Of a DNA stretch of 64,000 nt, positions 8,620-17,564 are shown piece after piece. Within the stretch, counting starts at the first letter, position 1, and each line of letters opens with the position of its first letter. The stretch comes from CALJFL01 sp039964455 (GTDB lineage Bacteria > Pseudomonadota > Gammaproteobacteria > Pseudomonadales > Halieaceae): contig JBDVXK010000013.1 in NCBI GenBank assembly GCA_039964455.1, forward strand, positions 310,001-374,000. Direction: 5' to 3'. Both the position numbers and the translations under genes were made by a program. The notes below the pieces were generated by a model. That model saw only the letters and a program-made list of their open reading frames with translations, was not told the origin of the DNA and ran no database searches.

Positions 8620-9404
8620 TAATTCGCCTCCGGCGCCGAAACTGGCATGCTCAACAATTCAATAGTGGCTTGTTTCTTGGCGATGCGAATCCCTTTACGG
8701 ATTGCTCCATCGTATTGGCCGGATGGCAGTTCTACCCATCCACCAGCGCTCTTGTCCCAAGCACCTGAAATCGCACCGTCGGTTGACTGGTATACAAGAG
8801 CGATACGTCCTATGCGAAGGAAGTCGACATCGCGCTGTGCGCCGCCGAGTTCGATCGTATCGCGGTAGGTTTCAATGCCTCGGCCATACTGGAGCTCGAT
8901 GTTGTAAGCCTCCAGAACCTGGCGAAACTTCTCGGCGACACTGACATCAGCGCGATCCAGGTTGCCGCGCAGGAACGCAACACGCTGCATGCGCTCATCC
9001 TTGTTGAACGGAACGTCCAACTCGATGAACTGCTCCAGCCCATCGATCATGCGGATGACCAGTGGCGTCATCTGCCGCTGTACAACCGTCACCTGCTCGA
9101 TAGAGCCCTCGATGTTGTTGATGCGCGCCAGCTGATTCTGGATCTGCCGCTCCAGCCGGTCGTTATAAACGACCAGGCCGTCTACCTGCTTCATCACAGT
9201 CTTGTAATCACTGAGCAAATCGCCCGTTTCGTCGGCGAGGCGGTCTATCTTGGCCTGCGACTTACGCGCTGCTGCGTTTTTGTTTTCTCCAACCTTCAAA
9301 ATGGAGTCGAGGGTACTGGCCTGCACTACCGCTACCGTGCCCACAAGGGTTCCGGCAGAGATGAGCGCAGCGACGAAAACGTTCTTCAATCGATGCATAG
9401 TCAT
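8619..9404 (-). CDS. DUF3450 periplasmic coiled-coil protein, first gene of the TonB2 operon
   Basis: 261 residues from the ATG at 9404, chosen because AGGAAG lies 10 bases upstream; the open frame extends further but without signals. A signal peptide (residues 1-about 28, ending VVQAS) precedes a long helical segment (about 35-110, DRLADETGDLLSDYKTVMKQVDG) typical of DUF3450, and then a compact C-terminal part. The biochemical function is not known to me. The position, immediately before and overlapping the TtpC-like gene, indicates a periplasmic partner of the TonB complex. Read as the operon's leader gene, it should be as abundant as the motor subunits. Confidence 0.82.
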   Translation of the reverse strand: MTMHRLKNVFVAALISAGTLVGTVAVVQASTLDSILKVGENKNAAARKSQAKIDRLADETGDLLSDYKTVMKQVDGLVVYNDRLERQIQNQLARINNIEGSIEQVTVVQRQMTPLVIRMIDGLEQFIELDVPFNKDERMQRVAFLRGNLDRADVSVAEKFRQVLEAYNIELQYGRGIETYRDTIELGGAQRDVDFLRIGRIALVYQSTDGAISGAWDKSAGGWVELPSGQYDGAIRKGIRIAKKQATIELLSMPVSAPEAN

Positions 9405-9470
9405 GGGAATAGCACTTCCTATATCCAACAGAGTTGTTACAAGCTTGTTAAAGCAAGACGTGTACTTATT

Positions 9471-9499
9471 TATATAGTTTATAAATCTGGGTCGGTAAA
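9471..9499 (-). promoter_or_regulatory. Candidate promoter of the TonB2 operon with overlapping inverted repeat
   Basis: On the minus strand TTTACC (9499-9494), a 17-base spacer and TATATA (9476-9471) resemble a sigma-70 promoter about 65 bases before the DUF3450 start. A 19-bp inverted repeat (arms ATTTATA and TATAAAT, 9468-9486) covers the -10 region and could be an operator. It does not resemble the Fur consensus. Bases 9405-9631 hold no gene. Confidence 0.4.
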
Positions 9500-9631
9500 C
9501 CGAGGCGAGCAATTTAACCCCAGAACTTTCCATATTTCAATGAAGTAGGGGCAGTCTGCCCACAAGGGGGTCGCAGTGTGTAGATTGGTGACAGGCGCTA
9601 CGATAACTACCGCCAAAGGTAACACTTGGCG

Positions 9632-10153
9632 CTAGGAAGCAGCCTGGTTGGATTCTGCTTCAAAAACCAGAAAGCTGTAGTCGTAGGGGTTGGGGGGTAC
9701 TGCGGCATGGCGCTCTCGGCCAATTTCACGCCATCGGCTCCAGTCTACGGCTGGCAGATAGGCATCCCCGTCCACCTCGGCGTGCACTCGCGTGAGATAA
9801 AGGCGCTGGGCACTGGCAAAGGCTTCGGCGTAGATCTGCGCGCCACCAATCACCATAAGTTCGTCTGCGCCATCAATCAGCGCCACGTCTTCGGCCAGTG
9901 CCAGGGCTGCAGCCAGCGATGCCACCACCTTCACCCCTTCGTGCGAGAAATCGGGATTGCGGCTGATCACGATGTTGGTTCGACCAGGCAGCGGCCGACC
10001 TATCGACTCGAAAGTTTTGCGGCCCATCACAATGGGCTTACCCATCGTTATCCGCTTGAAGTACTGCAGGTCCTCGGACAAATGCCATGGCAGGGCATTG
10101 TTTCTGCCGATGACGCCGTTTTCCGCGGCGGCGACAATAATTGCAAGACGCAT
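9632..10153 (-). CDS. folA: Dihydrofolate reductase
   Basis: Reduces dihydrofolate to tetrahydrofolate with NADPH, regenerating the cofactor consumed by the neighbouring thymidylate synthase. At 173 residues it has the usual chromosomal length. The Met20-loop region NGVIGRNNALPWHLSEDL, the NADPH-binding MGRKTFESIGRPLPGR and the late VIGGAQIY motif are all intact. It lies 36 bases downstream of thyA on the same strand, a classic thyA-folA arrangement. The upstream gene lgt is also co-oriented, so the three probably share a transcript. Confidence 0.95.
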   Translation of the reverse strand: MRLAIIVAAAENGVIGRNNALPWHLSEDLQYFKRITMGKPIVMGRKTFESIGRPLPGRTNIVISRNPDFSHEGVKVVASLAAALALAEDVALIDGADELMVIGGAQIYAEAFASAQRLYLTRVHAEVDGDAYLPAVDWSRWREIGRERHAAVPPNPYDYSFLVFEAESNQAAS

Positions 10154-10189
10154 CAGCGCCGCCCCTGCTGAAGAATGCTCACAGGCGCC

Positions 10190-11023
10190 CTACACAGCAA
10201 CCGGTGCAGAGATATGCGCATGAGGTTCGTACTCCAGTAACTCAAAGTCCTCAAAGCAGTAGTCGTAGATGCTATCCGGCCTGCGCAGTATGTTGAGGGT
10301 AGGCAGCGGCCTGGGCTCACGACTGAGTTGTTCCCTGACCTGCTCGAAGTGATTGCTGTAAATATGCGAGTCGCCAGTGGTGATAATAATTTCACCGGGC
10401 TCCAGGTCCGTCTGCTGCGCCAGCATCATTGTCAGCGCCGCCAGGCTGGCAGTGTTATAGGGCAGGCCCAGAAAGGTATCGCTGGATCGGATATATAGCT
10501 GTGCCGACAAGCGTCCGTCGGCCACGTAAAACTGGTACAGCAGGTGACAGGGCGGCAGCGCCATACGGCCGGCTTTTACATTATCGGTGGGGCTGACGGT
10601 CTCATCGGGCAGGTACTCAACGTTCCATCCATGAAACAGGATACGCCGGCTGTCCGGATTGTTGCGCAGGCAGTCAACCACATAGTCGATCTGGTTGATG
10701 CTGCCCCCGTCGCGCGTTGGCCAGGCAGTCCACTGGGCACCGTAAAGTGGCCCCAGGTCACCTTCTTCGGTGGCCCACTCATCCCAGATGCTCACCCCGT
10801 GCTCCTTTAACCAGGCGGTGTTGGTGCCGCCATTGAGGAACCAGATAAGCTCATTGATTATGCTTTTCAGGTGCAGCTTCTTGGTGGTCAGCAGCGGAAA
10901 CCCGTCGGCCAGGTTGTGCCGGTACTGACGACCAAACACTGACAGGGTGCCAGTGCCCGTGCGATCACCCTTGCGGGTGCCGTTATCGAGAATGTCCTGC
11001 AGCAGGTCCAGATATTGTTTCAT
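10190..11023 (-). CDS. thyA: Thymidylate synthase
   Basis: Makes dTMP from dUMP using methylene-tetrahydrofolate. The catalytic cysteine is Cys159 in MALPPCHLLYQFYV. The dUMP-binding RSSDTFLGLPYN and GDSHIYSNH segments are present. At 277 residues it is about 13 longer than E. coli ThyA (264); the extra residues lie just before the active-site cysteine (EYLPDETVSPTDNVKAGR), a variant also seen in some other proteobacteria as I recall. It lies 25 bases downstream of lgt and 36 bases before folA. Confidence 0.95.
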   Translation of the reverse strand: MKQYLDLLQDILDNGTRKGDRTGTGTLSVFGRQYRHNLADGFPLLTTKKLHLKSIINELIWFLNGGTNTAWLKEHGVSIWDEWATEEGDLGPLYGAQWTAWPTRDGGSINQIDYVVDCLRNNPDSRRILFHGWNVEYLPDETVSPTDNVKAGRMALPPCHLLYQFYVADGRLSAQLYIRSSDTFLGLPYNTASLAALTMMLAQQTDLEPGEIIITTGDSHIYSNHFEQVREQLSREPRPLPTLNILRRPDSIYDYCFEDFELLEYEPHAHISAPVAV

Positions 11024-11048
11024 TGCTTATCTTCCAAATCTTGTCGGC

Positions 11049-11846
11049 TCAGGCAGCCGTTGTCCGTTTACTCCGGGAGGCGAAGACCATCAGGTATAAG
11101 CCGATTGCGATCATGGGCAAGCACAGCAGCTGACCACGCGTCACCCATCCCAGCGCCTGAAAACCCAGGTGTGCGTCCGGCTCGCGAAAGAACTCGGCAA
11201 CAAAACGCAAACATCCGTAGCCCACGGCAAACAGCCCGGCGGTTGCCCAGGTGGGCCTGGGGCGAGAGCTGAATACCAATACGATCACAAACAGCAGCAC
11301 CCCTTCCAGCGCAAACTGGTACAGCTGAGAAGGGTGCCTGGCCAATTGCAGTGGATCTCGCGGGAACACCATCGCCCAAGGCACATCGCTGGCGCGCCCC
11401 CACAACTCCTGACCAATAAAATTACCCAGCCGGCCCAAGGCCAGCCCCACGGGCGCCAGTGGCGCGATGAAATCAAGCAAGGGGCCAATGGCGATACCCT
11501 GTCGGCGGGCAAACAGCCACATGGCCGCAATGACCCCAAGCAGGCCGCCGTGAAACGACATGCCACCCTGCCAGACCCGCAGCAACCAGGCTGGATCTTC
11601 TGCCAGCCGCTCACCGCCATAAAAGAATGCGTAGCCCAGGCGACCGCCCAGCACTATGCCAATGGCGGCATAAAAAATAAGATCATCGACCTGCTCGCGC
11701 TTGAGCACAGACCCCGGCCGTTGGGTCTGGCGCACCGCCAGCCACCAGGCAAACGCCAGACCACCCAGGTAGGTCAGTCCGTACCAGTGGACCGTAACCG
11801 GGCCAAGGGCAAAAGCGACCGGATCAATTTCAGGGTAGGCCAGCAT
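11049..11846 (-). CDS. lgt: Phosphatidylglycerol:prolipoprotein diacylglyceryl transferase
   Basis: Inner-membrane enzyme that adds diacylglycerol to the lipobox cysteine of prolipoproteins. 265 residues from the ATG at 11846 (MLAYPEIDPVAFALGPVTVHWYG), which is the canonical Lgt opening; the open frame continues upstream but that part is not homologous. Several hydrophobic helices flank the signature GRLGNFIGQELWGR, and FHGGLLG contains a conserved periplasmic-face motif. It is the promoter-proximal gene of lgt-thyA-folA. E. coli also has lgt directly before thyA. Confidence 0.94.
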   Translation of the reverse strand: MLAYPEIDPVAFALGPVTVHWYGLTYLGGLAFAWWLAVRQTQRPGSVLKREQVDDLIFYAAIGIVLGGRLGYAFFYGGERLAEDPAWLLRVWQGGMSFHGGLLGVIAAMWLFARRQGIAIGPLLDFIAPLAPVGLALGRLGNFIGQELWGRASDVPWAMVFPRDPLQLARHPSQLYQFALEGVLLFVIVLVFSSRPRPTWATAGLFAVGYGCLRFVAEFFREPDAHLGFQALGWVTRGQLLCLPMIAIGLYLMVFASRSKRTTAA

Positions 11847-11906
11847 TGATGATCTTCGATTCCGAGGTAAAGACCCGCCAGAGCGCGGTCGGGATGCAAA
11901 ACCGTT

Positions 11907-11935
11907 ATTATCATGCAGCACGAACGTATTCACAA
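11907..11935 (-). promoter_or_regulatory. Candidate sigma-70 promoter for lgt-thyA-folA
   Basis: TTGTGA (11935-11930), a 17-base spacer and GATAAT (11912-11907) on the minus strand place a transcription start about 55 bases before lgt. The gap 11847-11955 also has to hold the promoter of the divergent NRDE gene, for which I see no clear boxes. Confidence 0.45.
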
Positions 11936-11955
11936 TTAGGGATTGGAAATAGCTC

Positions 11956-12738
11956 ATGTGCCTGATCATTCTGGCCCACCAATGTCGCCCGGGCCAACCG
12001 TTGGTGGTTGCCGCCAACCGGGACGAGTTTTTTGCCCGCCCCACCGCACCGGCCCGGTTCTGGCAGGACCATCCCAAGCTGCTGGCAGGCCAGGATCTGG
12101 AGTTGGGTGGCACATGGCTAGGCATCACCCGCAACGGCCGCTTTGCCGCCATCACCAACTACCGTGATCCTGCTCGCACGGCGCCGGCACCGCGCTCACG
12201 CGGTGAGCTGACCCTGGACTTCCTGCTGGGCGCCGATAGCCCGCAAGCCTACCTGGAAAAAATTGCCGACCGAGCCGACGCCTACGCCGGTTTCAACCTG
12301 TTGCTGGCTGACACCGACGACCTCTGGTACTTCAGCAACCATGGCGAGCAGACAACCGCCGGGCCAAGAGCATTGCCACCGGGGCTGTATGGATTGAGCA
12401 ACGCATCTCTGGATACTCCCTGGCCAAAAGTCGAGCTAGGCAAATCACGTCTGCACGCATTTGGCAACGACACCCCCGACCATGCGGCACTGCTCACTGT
12501 CGTCAACGATCCACAGCTGGCCTCACCGGAGGCCTTGCATGGCCAGGGACTGACCGGCGAAATGGACCAGGCACTGTCGGCCCAGTTTATTCAGGCGGGG
12601 CAATACGGCACACGATGCAGTACCACCTTGTGGGTTGAGGAATCGGGCGCGATTAACTGGCGAGAGACCAGCTACGATGAATCAGGTGCTGTGGTAGGTG
12701 CGGTGACCGAAGCGTTCACCCTGGATCTGCAGGCCTAG
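11956..12738 (+). CDS. NRDE (TANGO2) family protein
   Basis: 260 residues that begin MCLIILAHQ and carry the family-naming NRDE motif at residues 24-27 (VVAANRDEFF). Other conserved parts are GGTWLGITRNGRFAAITNYRDP and, near the end, YGTRCSTTLW. The fold resembles N-terminal nucleophile hydrolases with Cys2 as potential nucleophile. The eukaryotic homologue TANGO2 is linked to heme and lipid handling; the bacterial role is not settled. It is a single gene divergent from lgt, and its last four bases overlap the convergent ptsP stop. Confidence 0.85.
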   Translation: MCLIILAHQCRPGQPLVVAANRDEFFARPTAPARFWQDHPKLLAGQDLELGGTWLGITRNGRFAAITNYRDPARTAPAPRSRGELTLDFLLGADSPQAYLEKIADRADAYAGFNLLLADTDDLWYFSNHGEQTTAGPRALPPGLYGLSNASLDTPWPKVELGKSRLHAFGNDTPDHAALLTVVNDPQLASPEALHGQGLTGEMDQALSAQFIQAGQYGTRCSTTLWVEESGAINWRETSYDESGAVVGAVTEAFTLDLQA

Positions 12739-15005
12739 CTGACCGGTTTGTGAATAAACTGCTCCAGGCCTCGCTGGCTGAGGTCATGCTCCAGCGCTTT
12801 CTGGATGGCAGCGGAGTCGTCCATTTCCCTGACCTGCTCCAGCAGCTTGCGTGCATCATCACGGCTGATAGCCCGCAGGGCCTTTTTGACTCTTGGCAGG
12901 CTGGTCGCATTCATTGATAACACGTCGTAGCCCATCGCCAACAGCAACACCGCTGCCAGGGGATCCCCTGCCAGTTCGCCACAAATACTGACTGGGGTGT
13001 TCTCGGCGCGAGCGGCACTGGCAACCTCTGCCAGCGCCTGCAGTACCGCCGGATGGTAGGCATGATAGAGGTCGGCTACCCGCGCGTTATTGCGATCTAC
13101 TGCCAGCAGGTACTGGGTCAGATCGTTACTGCCCACAGACAAGAAGTCGACGTGACGCGCCAGCGCCCTGGCCTGATAGACCGCGGCAGGCACCTCGACC
13201 ATCACCCCAATGGGCGGCAGCACGGTGTCTATGCCCTCTTGTTGAATCTCACGATGACTACGTTTGATTAGCTCTATGGCCTCATCAACCTCGGCGATAT
13301 TGCTGATCATGGGCAGCATGATGCGCAGATTTTCCAGGCCCGCATTGGCCTTGAGCATGGCGCGCACCTGGGACAGGAAAATTTCCGGATGATCCAGGGT
13401 GACACGAATACCGCGCCAGCCCAGGAACGGGTTATCTTCTTCTATCGGGAAATAGGGCAGTGCCTTGTCACCACCCACATCGAGCGTGCGCATGGTGACG
13501 GCGCGTGGGGCAAAGGCCTCAAGCTGGTTGCGATAAATCTGCCGCTGTTCCTCTTCACTGGGAAAACGTTCGCGCAACAGAAATGGCACCTCGGTGCGAT
13601 AAAGACCAACACCCTCGGCACCCTGTTGCAGTGATTTAGTCACATCCGCCATCAGCCCGGTATTCACCCAAAGGGGCAAGCGGTAACCATCCAGGGTTTC
13701 GCAGGGCAAGTCGCGCAGCGACTCCAGGTCACGACTAATCGCCAGGTCCTGATCGACCAACTCCAGAAAGCGTTCCCGGATTTCCGGCAGTGGATTCAGG
13801 TGCACCACGCCGTTATAGCCGTCTACTACCAGCTCCATATCCTGCAGCCGTGTGTAGGGCAGGTCCACCGCGCCCATTACCGTTGGCACACCCATGGCGC
13901 GCGCCAAAATAGCAACATGGGAGTTGCCAGACCCGCGCACAGAAATCAGCCCGGCGAGCCTGTCGCGGGGTATCTCACCCAACGACGACGCCGTGAGTTC
14001 TTCCCCAACAAGGATGGTTTTGGCAGGGAAGTGTCGCTCCTCCTGCTGATCGGCCTGCAGGTAGGCCAGTACCCGGGTACCCAGATCCTTGACGTCGACC
14101 GCACGCTCACGCAGGTAACTGTGCTCCATACGCTCAAAATGGCGTATGTGCTGAATCATCACTTCGCTCAAGGCGCCCTGGGCCCAGTGACCGGCCTTGA
14201 TACGGGAGGCGACTTCGCCACCTATGGTGGAGTCATCGAGAATGCCCAGGTAGACGTCAAACAGCGCGTGGTCTTCGGCACTCAATTCTTCCAGCAGGTT
14301 CTCCGAGACTTTGCGAATGTCGTGCCTGACTTTTTCCAATGCCTGCTTGAAGGCGCGCAGCTCGGCCCGGCGATCGGCAACAATTTTGCGTGGTACCGCG
14401 TACATATCGGCGATCGGTGACACCACCACCGCTTCTCCAATAGCGATACCCGGCGCACCGGCGATGCCACTGACTTTGGCAGCGCGTCGCTCGCCACCGC
14501 CGGCAAGCTCTGCTCCCACTGCACCGGTGACTCGCGCGTGGGCAATAACGCCCGCCAGCTGAGCCGACAGCGTAACCAGGAAAGCTTCCTCGCTCTCATC
14601 AAAGCGACGGTGTTCCTTTTGCTGGACCACCAACACCCCGAGCACATCGCGCTGGTGGATAATAGGAACACCCAAAAATGCGTGGAAAGGCTCCTCACCA
14701 ATCCCGGGCAAATGCTGGAAACTGGGGTGGGCTTCTGCATTTTCCAGGTTTACCGGCTCTTCCCTCTCGGCTACCAGGCCGACCAGACCCTCTCCCGAAG
14801 ACAGGCTGGCAACGCCAATCTGCTCGGTATTGAGGCCCTCTGTCGCGCGAAACACCAGCTGATCACCGCCGGGTTCAGCCATATAAACGCTGCAGACCTC
14901 GGTACCCATGGCAACACGAACCCGCGCCACAATAATATCCAGCGCGTGATCAAGGCTCTCGGCAGCGTTAACCTCCTGAACGGTATTGCGCAGGACTTCC
15001 AGCAC
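12735..15005 (-). CDS. ptsP: PTS-Ntr enzyme I (phosphoenolpyruvate-protein phosphotransferase with GAF domain)
   Basis: First enzyme of the regulatory nitrogen PTS; it takes phosphate from PEP and passes it to NPr (PtsO). 756 residues. The N-terminal GAF domain (about 1-165; AFLGVPIIHQRDVLGVLVVQQ) is followed by the helical HPr-binding domain and the phospho-histidine domain, with the active His in SGNSHVAILARAMG. The PEP-binding barrel shows RTEVPFLLRERFP and ICGELAGDPLA. It starts 5 bases after rppH, the same rppH-ptsP operon as in E. coli and Pseudomonas. Its partners PtsO and PtsN are not in this window. Confidence 0.95.
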   Translation of the reverse strand: MLEVLRNTVQEVNAAESLDHALDIIVARVRVAMGTEVCSVYMAEPGGDQLVFRATEGLNTEQIGVASLSSGEGLVGLVAEREEPVNLENAEAHPSFQHLPGIGEEPFHAFLGVPIIHQRDVLGVLVVQQKEHRRFDESEEAFLVTLSAQLAGVIAHARVTGAVGAELAGGGERRAAKVSGIAGAPGIAIGEAVVVSPIADMYAVPRKIVADRRAELRAFKQALEKVRHDIRKVSENLLEELSAEDHALFDVYLGILDDSTIGGEVASRIKAGHWAQGALSEVMIQHIRHFERMEHSYLRERAVDVKDLGTRVLAYLQADQQEERHFPAKTILVGEELTASSLGEIPRDRLAGLISVRGSGNSHVAILARAMGVPTVMGAVDLPYTRLQDMELVVDGYNGVVHLNPLPEIRERFLELVDQDLAISRDLESLRDLPCETLDGYRLPLWVNTGLMADVTKSLQQGAEGVGLYRTEVPFLLRERFPSEEEQRQIYRNQLEAFAPRAVTMRTLDVGGDKALPYFPIEEDNPFLGWRGIRVTLDHPEIFLSQVRAMLKANAGLENLRIMLPMISNIAEVDEAIELIKRSHREIQQEGIDTVLPPIGVMVEVPAAVYQARALARHVDFLSVGSNDLTQYLLAVDRNNARVADLYHAYHPAVLQALAEVASAARAENTPVSICGELAGDPLAAVLLLAMGYDVLSMNATSLPRVKKALRAISRDDARKLLEQVREMDDSAAIQKALEHDLSQRGLEQFIHKPVS

Positions 15006-15010
15006 AGCGT

Positions 15011-15511
15011 CTAGTCTCCCGCCAGTTTTGCAGTATGACGACCCAGCGGCTGGGCCAGCTCTTTCATGGCTCGCCGGTAGACTTCACGTTTGAAGGACAC
15101 CACCTGATTGAGTGGATACCAGTAACTGACCCACTGCCAGTGGTCGAATTCCGGCTTCTGGTTGTTGTCCAGCCGCACGTCGTTGTCATCTGCCAACATA
15201 CGCAGTAGATACCACTTCTGCTTCTGGCCTATACACAGGGGCTTCTGGCCCTTGCGAACAAATCGTTTGGGCAGGCGATAGCGCAGCCAGCCTTTGGTGG
15301 CGCCCAACACCTCTACCGAATCACTGGCCAGGCCAATTTCCTCTTCCAGCTCTCGGTAAAGGGCCTCTTCCGGGGATTCACCGCTGTTTATGCCGCCCTG
15401 GGGGAACTGCCAGGCGTCTTTACCGCCCACACGTCTGGCCCACAACAACTGTCCGTGGTCGTTGGCTACGATTATTCCGACGTTAGGCCTGAAGCCTTCT
15501 GAGTCAATCAA
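15011..15511 (-). CDS. rppH: RNA pyrophosphohydrolase
   Basis: Removes pyrophosphate from 5' triphosphorylated mRNA and so triggers RNase E decay. 166 residues with a full Nudix box, GGINSGESPEEALYRELEEEIG (about 38-59), and the family start MIDSEGFRPNVGII. The start codon is TTG at 15511; homologues begin at the same residue, so this is trusted despite a weak ribosome site. The operon partner is ptsP. The 116 bases upstream separate it from a divergent HAD hydrolase. Confidence 0.93.
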   Translation of the reverse strand: MIDSEGFRPNVGIIVANDHGQLLWARRVGGKDAWQFPQGGINSGESPEEALYRELEEEIGLASDSVEVLGATKGWLRYRLPKRFVRKGQKPLCIGQKQKWYLLRMLADDNDVRLDNNQKPEFDHWQWVSYWYPLNQVVSFKREVYRRAMKELAQPLGRHTAKLAGD

Positions 15512-15571
15512 TTTGACAGCCGTTCTCTAAAAGGACCGGCTATTGTTCCACACTTTGGAGGGTCAGAGAAA

Positions 15572-15600
15572 TTTACTCCACTGGTGCTGCAAGCTATGCT
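15572..15600 (+). promoter_or_regulatory. Candidate promoter of the HAD phosphatase gene
   Basis: TTTACT (15572-15577), a 17-base spacer and TATGCT (15595-15600) give a predicted start near 15607, about 20 bases before the ATG. Confidence 0.4.
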
Positions 15601-15627
15601 GACCCGCCATCGATTCGGGCTACACCC

Positions 15628-16281
15628 ATGACACTGGCTATTTTTGATCTGGACAACACCCTGATTGGTGGCGACAGCGACAACCTCTGGGGGCAGTTCG
15701 TCTGCGATCGAGAGCTGGTGGATGCCGGGGATTTTGCGGCGCGCAATGACCAGTTTTACCGGGACTATCTGGCCGGAAATCTCGATATTGACGCCTATCT
15801 TCGCTTCGCCCTGTCGCCATTGATCGGCCAGCCCAGAGAGGTGATCGACGACTGGCACAAGGACTTTATGGCTACGGTTATAGAGCCAATCATGTTACCC
15901 AAGGCCGCCGCCCTGATTGAACAACACCGGCGGCAGAATCACCGTCTGCTCATCATCACAGCTACCAATGAATTTATCACCCGACCCATTGCCCGGCGCC
16001 TGGGTATCACCGAGCTAATCGCCTGCGAGGGTCAGATTGTTGATGGACGCTACACCGGAGAGCCGCAGGGAACGCCATCCTACGCCCACGGTAAAGTGAC
16101 AAGGCTGGAGGCCTGGCTGGCAGAGCAGGACGAGTCCATGGACGGCGCCTGGTTTTACAGTGACTCCCACAACGACCTACCGTTACTGGAACGCGTCGAT
16201 AACCCCATCGCAGTGGATCCGGATGATACCTTGCGGGCAAAAGCCCAGGAGGCGGGCTGGGAGATTATGTCCCTGAGGTAA
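15628..16281 (+). CDS. HAD-superfamily phosphatase, subfamily IB (SerB-like)
   Basis: Cytosolic phosphomonoesterase of 217 residues. Motif I is FDLDNTL with the nucleophile Asp7 and the acid/base Asp9, motif II is the Thr in LLIITATNEF, and motif IV is YSDSHNDLPLL. A helical cap lies between about 15 and 90. The HAD-IB class includes SerB-type and histidinol-phosphate phosphatases. A homologue in this position beside rppH/ptsP is common in Pseudomonas. The natural substrate cannot be named from sequence. The 3' end overlaps the convergent rlmI gene by 17 bases. Confidence 0.85.
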   Translation: MTLAIFDLDNTLIGGDSDNLWGQFVCDRELVDAGDFAARNDQFYRDYLAGNLDIDAYLRFALSPLIGQPREVIDDWHKDFMATVIEPIMLPKAAALIEQHRRQNHRLLIITATNEFITRPIARRLGITELIACEGQIVDGRYTGEPQGTPSYAHGKVTRLEAWLAEQDESMDGAWFYSDSHNDLPLLERVDNPIAVDPDDTLRAKAQEAGWEIMSLR

Positions 16282-17464
16282 TGAGCTGCCTGGCAAAGGC
16301 TGCTTTCAGGTACTCTGTTTCGGGAATTGCAGGATGAATGGGATGATCTGGTCCCTGACCGCCCTGCTCAATAATGCGCAGCTCGCAGCCGCTGCGACGC
16401 GCCGCGCCCTGCAGGGCCTCATTGAGTTCGGCGCGACCCAGGTGCATGGAACAAGAGCCCGCAACCAGCAGCCCCCCGGGGGACAGCAGCCGTAAGCCAA
16501 GCTCGTTGATTCGCCGGTAAGCGGCGATGCCTTTTTTCAGGTCTTTGCGGCGCTGGATAAATGCGGGCGGGTCCAGAATCACCACATCGAATGACTTGCC
16601 CTCACTTTGCAACTGCGCCATCACGTCGGTGGCCTGCCCGCGCAACGTAGTCACCTTGTCGGCAACCTCGTTCAGTGCAGCATTGGCGGCTACTGCAGCC
16701 AGGGCGGGTTCAGAGCTATCGACGCAACACACCGAGCGCGCACCAAACGCGGCAGCCTGCACACCCCAGCCGCCTACATAGCTGTACACGTCCAGTACTG
16801 ATCGATCCTGTACGTAATCGGCAAGACGGGCGCGCGACAGGCGATGATCATAAAACCAGCCGGTTTTTTGTCCACTGGTTACCGGTGCCAGAAAATGCAC
16901 CCCGTTTTCTTCCAGCGGCAACTGGTCGGGAACCTCGCCGTAAACAACCTCAACCCGATCCGGCAAACCCTGCTCTCGGCGACTGCGACTGTCAGCGCGC
17001 AGCAGAATGCCACGCGGTTGCAACACCTGCTGCATAGCCGCTACCAGCTCTGCCTCGTAGCGCTCGATACCGCTGTTGTTAAGTTGCAACACCAGATAGT
17101 CGCCGTAGCGATCCACCACTACGCCAGGCAGGAGGTCACTGTCGCCGTACACCAGCCGGTAATAGGGGTTTTTGAAACAGGACTGCCGTAGTTGCAGTGC
17201 ACGTTGGATACCGGCACAAAAAAACTCAAGGTCCAGTGCTACCTGCACACGTGGCGCACAGAGGCGAGCGCAAATAAGGCTATTCGGTTCCATGTAAGCG
17301 GTACCCAGCACCGTATTGTCGGCAGTCACAACGCTGACAGCATCGCCAGCGCTGAACCCGCCCAGCGGATTCAGCTTGCTGTCAATTTCATTGGAGTACA
17401 CCCACAGGTGGCCGCCACGCAGACGACGATCTGCCCCCTTACGCAGGCGCAGTTCCCTGATCAC
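16265..17464 (-). CDS. rlmI: 23S rRNA (cytosine-C5) methyltransferase, RlmI family
   Basis: SAM-dependent rRNA methyltransferase of 399 residues. An N-terminal PUA-like RNA-binding domain (about 1-75; GHLWVYSNEIDSK) precedes a central EEHEH domain and a Rossmann methyltransferase domain with VLDVYSYVGGWGVQAAAFGA and the catalytic-region motif VILDPPAFIQRRKDL. E. coli RlmI modifies C1962 of 23S rRNA. The gene stands alone, overlapping the HAD gene at the 3' end, and about 100 bases separate it from gcvH upstream. Confidence 0.88.
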   Translation of the reverse strand: MIRELRLRKGADRRLRGGHLWVYSNEIDSKLNPLGGFSAGDAVSVVTADNTVLGTAYMEPNSLICARLCAPRVQVALDLEFFCAGIQRALQLRQSCFKNPYYRLVYGDSDLLPGVVVDRYGDYLVLQLNNSGIERYEAELVAAMQQVLQPRGILLRADSRSRREQGLPDRVEVVYGEVPDQLPLEENGVHFLAPVTSGQKTGWFYDHRLSRARLADYVQDRSVLDVYSYVGGWGVQAAAFGARSVCCVDSSEPALAAVAANAALNEVADKVTTLRGQATDVMAQLQSEGKSFDVVILDPPAFIQRRKDLKKGIAAYRRINELGLRLLSPGGLLVAGSCSMHLGRAELNEALQGAARRSGCELRIIEQGGQGPDHPIHPAIPETEYLKAAFARQLITSGT

Positions 17465-17564
17465 AGGGTGTTGTTATTCTGGAAAATGCTGGCGGCGCCT
17501 GCCCTGGTCCAAAGGCATGCATCAAGCGTTATCGGGAAGTGCACCATGCCCTCAAAGGTCCCGA

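Noticed and set aside
11169..11849. A 226-codon frame antisense to lgt
   Set aside because: Opposite to a well-conserved Lgt sequence; no recognisable domain.
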